Shown: positions 58,951 to 64,000 of the stretch, piece after piece
Position numbering within the stretch: the first letter of the stretch is position 1
How the letters are laid out: every line of letters begins with the position of its first letter
Origin: Roridomyces roridus
Lineage: Eukaryota > Basidiomycota > Agaricomycetes > Agaricales > Mycenaceae
NCBI GenBank assembly: GCA_029378245.1
Contig: JARKIF010000070.1
Location: forward strand, 62,001 to 126,000
DNA length: 64,000 bases
Reading direction: 5' to 3'
Notes under the pieces: model-generated
Database searches by the model: none
What the model saw: the letters and a program-made list of their open reading frames with translations, nothing else
What the model was told of the DNA's origin: nothing
Translations under genes and position numbers: made by a program

Positions 58951-59982
58951 CAACACGCTATAGAGTGCAATGAGGACATTAACAGCCATGGAACGCACAG
59001 AACTCACTCCAATTCACGATTTCAGACCCATACTCATCATATTCTTGTCCCGAAATACAACTTCGTGTGAATGTAATCATAGACCCCAGACTCTAGCCCC
59101 AATCCAGGTAAAATTTTGAAATTCTTGCACTCGGGCGGTGCACCGTGCTTGGACACACTGGCCGGCGAGGTGGACGGCTGCGGGGAGAGTAGCAAGGGTA
59201 GCGGAGGCCGAGGTCAGGGGAGAGAGGCCTGCAGGCGGCGTGAGTGACTGCGAGAATGATAGCTCTGGGACGAGTCGACGCGGCGGCAGTCGTGTTGTGA
59301 ATTTAGAAGCCAGAGAAGGTGCACTTTTTTGATATGCACGCAGGACGAATGTGAAAAATGAGCCAACTACGAAGGATACGGACCGAGGTGGCATCCACGA
59401 TCTCGGCAACATGAGCAGGAGTGCACGACTGCTAAAGAAAGCACGAAGAAGTATTCTAAGTGCCGACCTGTGCAGATACGAGCGCCATTTATGATGTCGG
59501 AGACAGGTGCGCTGGGAGTAGAAGCCGAGACGAGGTTGTCGACGCCGACGAGATGACCGGGGCAGCGAGCCCGCACATCGAATCCCGGATAGTCCTTCGG
59601 ACCGTGGACGTGCGCCAGCCTTCAGATGACAGATGAGTGAGATAGTGAAGAGCGAGGACTTGCCATTGCCAGTGTCCGTGCACAATACAGTGTCCCGACA
59701 GACCACTGGCAAAATGCGCTAGATGGGCTTGAAAGCTTGACTTGCCACTCGCGAAGTCTTGAGCGCAGCAGACCCTCCCTCTGAAGGCCACGAGGGCATG
59801 TACGTCTTTCCATACAGCAGCGCCGCGTCGAGAGCAGTCGAGAGCGACGATTGAACAATGAGGACGGAGGGCGGCAAGAGGGCGGAGGACATCTAGCCCG
59901 GATCAATCTAAACGCGGAAATCAACCGTCATTGGTCGGGCCGGTCGACTTTACCATCAGATTTTGATCAGACTACCCGCTTC
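58951..59982. other. Spacer with P-loop relic
   Basis: No intact gene. On the minus strand near 59740-59620 fragments in shifting frames read WQVK, then CTDTGNGKSSLFTISLICHL, a Walker-A-like segment as in RecQ/DEAD-type helicases. It looks like a small decayed helicase piece. Confidence 0.35.
59620..59745 (-). pseudogene. Possible helicase P-loop fragment
   Basis: TDTGNGKSS with a preceding WQV and a following hydrophobic segment resembles the start of a RecQ-like ATPase core. Frame is broken on both sides. Assignment is weak. Confidence 0.25.
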
Positions 59983-60217
59983 CAATGTCTTCCTCCACGA
60001 GCCAGCGTAGCAGTACCAGCTCTATGACGTCTGGTCGCGGGAAGGGTCTATCCTGTGCTTGTATCCGGAGCAGGTGTGTACTGAGTGTACTTGCATCTAA
60101 TCAAGCCCCGCAAGTACTACCTTAACTCGTCAGGTTGTCGTCAGGTCCAGCTAGAACCAGGAAAAGCTGGCATCCGCCCCTTAATCGACAACTCGAACCA
60201 CCTTATTAATTTCGATA
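59983..60217 (+). pseudogene. FMO 5'-end relic
   Basis: Starts ATGTCTTCCTCC (MSSS as in FMO1-3). After a frame change it gives PVLVSGAG at the place of PVLIAGAG, an intron-like gap, then KAGIRPLIDNSNHLIN matching KMGIRPLIVDSNHFID. It stops there and runs straight into the promoter of FMO3. A truncated, decayed copy of the FMO 5' half. Confidence 0.65.
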
Positions 60218-60230
60218 CTGATGCGTCGAG

Positions 60231-60239
60231 TACATAAGG
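60231..60239 (+). promoter_or_regulatory. TATA-like box of FMO3
   Basis: TACATAAGG 86 bases before the start at 60317, context as in FMO2. Confidence 0.5.
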
Positions 60240-60316
60240 TCTAGCCATGGGCCCATGGCACCACCCATAATTTTAAAATTAAAATTCCTCCGCTCCCCTT
60301 CCACTTGCACGCATCC

Positions 60317-62627
60317 ATGTCTTCATCCACGGCGAAGAGTAGCAGCAGCAGCAGCTTTGCTAAAACATTTGGGCCGCCAGGGGAGGTCCATCCGGTTCTC
60401 ATAGCTGGAGCAGGTATGTACATTCATGCATCTTCAAGCTCCTCTAATATCAACTCGGCAGGTCCGGCCGGAATTCTTCTTGCTGTAAGAGACAGTGACC
60501 TTTCCTTTCGTTTTCCTCACACGATTTTTCACATAGTTCTGTCTGGCAAAGATGGGCATCCGCCCCTTGATCGTCGACTCGAACCACTTCATCGACCACG
60601 AATGGGGACGCGGAGATGGACTCCACTGTCGGTGAGACAGCAGTTGGATGGTCAAGGCAATTATATATCTTCACCAGGACCACCGAAATCTTCCGCTCCC
60701 TCGGTATCGCTGAGAGTATGGTTGCACAAGGACAACGACTCTACCAACGTACTTTCTGGGTCAGTGAATTCTTTGGGCGAAATCCCGGGCTAAAACGGTG
60801 TTCTCAGGACATGACGGCCGATCCTCCGACGTGTAAAACAATATGTGACTCTTTCGAGAAAGAGTTCGATATCGGGGAGTTCTATACGTCAGCTGCCACA
60901 AGCTGTCTCTACTGCATTGCTCACAAAATATAGGCTATCCATCCGTCAGGGATTGGTAGAGAAGACACTCACTGAGGCCATGACGTCCACCTGCGGCGCC
61001 ACTGTGGCCCGTCCCTGGGCTTACGTCGACGCGCATCTAGACGAAACTAGCCCCAGCTCCGGCCCGGTAGTTGTCACTCTCAAATCGCAGTACGGAGAAC
61101 TGCGCGAGGTCCGCGCACTGTATGTTGTGGGCTGCGACGGTGGACGCAGCAAGGTCCGCCGTTCTCTCGAGAAATACGGTGTCAAACTCCAAGGGGACGC
61201 GCACGATTCTGTCTGGTGTGCGATAGATGTTCTGGGATTCAAGACAGATTTTCCCGACGTCAAGAAACTCCCGTGCGTGTGTTGGTATGGCGGTTTCATC
61301 AATTTTCCTCACGCATCCAAGTGTTCTCTCAGCGAAAGACGGTGCCATCCTAGCCATCCCCCGTGAAGACATTCGCGGCCAAAATTGCTTTCGATTTTAT
61401 TGCGAGATGTCTGCAACGGGGGCAACACCTTCCATGGAAGATGTTGTGGCCAAGGTCTATCAGGTTTTCCAGCCGTATACAATAACCTGGGAAGAAGTCA
61501 ACTGGTTCACGGTTTACACCGTGGGCCAACGTATCGCGTCAGCATTCGATGTGCATCAGCGTATCTTTTTGGCTGGCGATGCTGCACATCTACACAGTCC
61601 CAAAGGTTCGATGATTCATTCTTTTTTCGCATGTTTAACGAACTAATCAGGTGCTCTCGGGATGAACACCTCCCTCATGGACGCACACAATCTCGCCACC
61701 AAAATCGCACTTGTGCATAATGGCTTCGCACACCCGAAAATACTTTCCACTTATTCTCTCGAGCGCCGCGGTGTCGCTGTGCGTCTACTAGAGATGGATG
61801 CGGAGCTCATCGAGCTGTACGCCAAGCAAGGCGGCGCATCCGAGTCCCCCGAGCAGATGAAAAAACTCGTCGCTTATATACGGAAACACCGGGCGTTCCA
61901 GGCGGGGACGGATATCACCTATCCAACGAGCGATTTGGTTGGGAATGTCTCGCCGAAGAGTCGCTCGGCGATGCTGGAGCTCGTCGGGGGCAAGGGTCTG
62001 ATTGTTGGCCGACGGCTTCTCCCGGCTGGCGTGAGGAGGTACAGCGACGGGCGTCCTTGCAACATCCTCGACGCCGCGCCTTACGAAGGCAGGTTCATCG
62101 TCTTCATCTGCTTGGGAGATTTGACCTCCCCCGGCCGAGTCGAGCAGTTGAACGGATTGCGAGATTTAGTCTTTCGACAGGGTGCACTTTGGGATAGTCT
62201 GGGCGATAGGGCAGAGAAGGTGATTCGTTTCGCTGGGCTCACGACGACATCGCACCTGTCCATCGAATTTGCCAACCTCATCCATCGAGTGCTCGACCTG
62301 CCCACTATATCCGCCGTTTTACCCACCAAGAAACTCGCAACGCTATTCGACACGACTCGGCTCTACAACGACGATATCCCCTGTTTATCGCCGTACGTGG
62401 ATCATACTGCACAGACGCCGTCCACCGCGGAGGCGGACATTATCAGTCTCAAGGCCGCCGCGGGAATCTTGCTTCATCCGGCACACCAAAAGTGGGATGT
62501 GGATTTAGTGAGTGGGGGCATCGTTGTTGTTCGGCCAGACGGGCATGTGGGGATTGTGAGCCCAGGGTTAGATGGGGCTTCCTGGGATGTTGTGGAGGGT
62601 TATTTCAAGAGATTTTTGGTGCTGTGA
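60317..62627 (+). CDS. FAD monooxygenase FMO3, phenol-hydroxylase type
   Basis: Exons 60317-60413, 60462-60484, 60537-60631, 60678-60759, 60808-60887, 60934-61272, 61322-61605 and 61651-62627 total 1,977 bases, 658 residues, the usual size for phenol 2-monooxygenase-type enzymes. GAGPAG is split by intron 1; then come KMGIRPLIVDSNHFIDHEWG, VVGCDGGRSKVRRS, IFLAGDAAHLHSPKGALGMN and the thioredoxin-like C-terminus (SGGIVVVRPDGHVGIVSPG). An upstream in-frame ATG at 60305 is possible; 60317 matches FMO1 and FMO2. Predicted aromatic hydroxylase, paired with OMT7 downstream. Confidence 0.88.
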
Positions 62628-62840
62628 ACAAAGAAAAAACCTGCGTTGTAATTGATCTTCTTATTTCATCTGTGTTGATCTGTTTCACGAGCGGAGAGGT
62701 CGAATAAGTATTACTGTCCTCCTTCGTAGACGGAAGCGAAGACGATGGGAAGATTTCATCGAATCTAGAAGGCTCGTGGCTTTCCCGTGGGGCTTGGGGG
62801 GTTAACTTGAGAGCATCAAGTCCTCGCTCTGCGATCCGCC
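62628..62840. promoter_or_regulatory. FMO3-OMT7 intergenic segment, duplicated
   Basis: Near-identical to 53353-53559; shows that FMO and OMT were copied as one unit. Confidence 0.55.
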
Positions 62841-64000
62841 ATGTCCCCCACCCGATCAGCCCCCAGTGCCAGCGATCTCACAGAAATCCTCTCCCTCGCC
62901 GAGTTGATCTCCAACAGCGTCAAAGAAGTTGTGGCAGAGTACACAGCGGCCGGGGTTTGCTTACCGTCACTGTCGTCTACGACCCCTGGGTCATTTGATT
63001 CTGTGGAGTCCCTGACCTCGCGTCCGAAACTCGTCAAGGCTGTTCGAACGTTGGACGCTGCATATGCGCAACTTGTGGTCACGGTTGGGAGCCCGGAGCA
63101 CGTTATGTTCAATGTAAGATTTTTCAATCAGGGACTCATTGGGAACCTCTGATTCAATCGTCGCAGAAATCGCACGCTGGTGTGCGTATGGTTCTCCCTG
63201 AAGTCGTCGGTGGAATTTATGTTCAATAGATCCAACAACCGACCTGCTTGCTCATCGCCACCGACGCCAAAATCGCAGACCACCTCCTCAACGAACCCAA
63301 CGGTCTTCACGCCGACGAGCTTTCACGCCTCTCAGGGATCGATTCCGGGAGACTCGCTCGTGTGCTGAGGCTCCTTTTCACAAGGCATTGTTTCGTTGAA
63401 GGTAACTGTTGAACTTGAAACTCTATTCTTGCGATGAATATTCCAACTAGTCAAGCCAAACGTCTTTGCCAATAATCGACTGAGCATGAAGCTCCTTTCG
63501 ACAGACTCAACGTCTTCTTTTCTGGGACACGTGTAAGTCGTCCATCGCATACGTACTTTCAGGGGAAATTAACATATTTTAGAGCGGATGTAGACGGTCG
63601 AGCGTATACTGCGCTCAACGCAGCTTTGAAGGAGCCCATCGGAGGCAGCGCGTTCATGCGCGAGTTTGGTTGCAGGTTGTTTGAGTTTTATCTCTTGGTG
63701 AGCAGGCTTACTACTGAATGAACCACATGTTGAATGCTTTTGGTAGCCGGAGCAGAAAGAACGGGCTACGCGGTTCAATCAGGGCATGATCGCCTACGCC
63801 AGCATTAATGGTGCTAGCTTGCTCAGCCAAGGTACGCCAGACTAAGTAGTGCAATTTTTGAACACATGAACATGGTGGACAGCTTATCCCTGGGCTTCGC
63901 TTCCAAGTTCCAACCGACGCCGTGGTTTGCGATGTCGGAAGTGGATATGGACATATTACGATCGATTTGCTCAAGAAATTCCCCCAGCTCAAGATTGTCG
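62841..64000 (+). pseudogene. O-methyltransferase OMT7, frameshifted and cut by window end
   Basis: Start MSPTRSAPSASDLTEIL at 62841. Exons follow OMT6, including the short KSHAG exon and its intron, VKPNVFANNRLSMKLL, and PEQKERATRFNQGMIAYAS. In the exon that carries the SAM-binding motif, a 7-bp tandem duplication (63901-63907 and 63908-63914, TTCCAAG then TTCCAAC) shifts the frame just before VCDVGSGYGH. As read, the SAM site and everything after it would be lost. Smaller changes are also seen (IQQPTC for IQEPTC, LLFTRHC for LLCTKHC). The gene continues past base 64000. Confidence 0.7.
63901..63914 (+). repeat. 7-bp tandem duplication in OMT7
   Basis: TTCCAAGTTCCAAC; dropping one 7-base unit gives the frame of OMT6. 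Confidence 0.65.

Overview
This window reads as nuclear DNA of an agaricomycete (basidiomycete) fungus. Nearly every gene is cut by short GT-AG introns of roughly 45-80 bases. The families present are ones expanded in mushrooms: BTB/POZ proteins with the VESTQFRV signature, a DUF6533-type membrane protein, a non-reducing polyketide synthase of the orsellinic-acid type, and stacked O-methyltransferases. The genus cannot be fixed from sequence; an Agaricales such as a Mycena-like species is only a guess.

Left part (1-21.5 kb). It holds three BTB/POZ genes and a BTB fragment, a Ran1/Ksp1-like protein kinase, an RNase III-domain-like gene, and four copies (A-D) of a BAHD/HXXXD acyltransferase. 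There are also a few small hypothetical genes. This part is rich in damage. Acyltransferase A carries a nonsense codon and a deletion. Acyltransferase C is split by a 3,250-bp LTR element with identical 331-bp LTRs and a gag gene but no pol. The third BTB gene contains a 454-bp MITE-like insertion. The second BTB gene has an 11-bp tandem duplication that shifts its frame.

Right part (21.5-64 kb). It is a large biosynthetic cluster: one NR-PKS (SAT-KS-AT-PT-ACP-ACP-TE), one flavin-dependent halogenase, three phenol-hydroxylase-type FAD monooxygenases (FMO1-3), one salicylate-hydroxylase-type monooxygenase (FMO4) and seven O-methyltransferases (OMT1-7, the last running off the window). An OMT-FMO-OMT block lies on the minus strand to the left of the PKS core (21.6-29.5 kb). 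A matching block lies on the plus strand to its right (48.6-55.5 kb), and the FMO-OMT pair is repeated again at 60.3-64 kb. Relics of further OMT and FMO copies litter the spacers, so the cluster has grown by repeated segmental duplication.

Working model (inference). The PKS makes an orsellinic-acid-like tetraketide. FMO4 could hydroxylate it, perhaps with loss of the carboxyl group. FMO1-3 could add ring hydroxyls, the OMTs methylate them and the halogenase chlorinates the ring, giving a family of chlorinated, polymethoxylated benzenoids or toluquinols. No transcription factor, P450, terpene synthase or transporter is visible in the window. Whether the acyltransferases at 6-19 kb belong to the same pathway is unknown.
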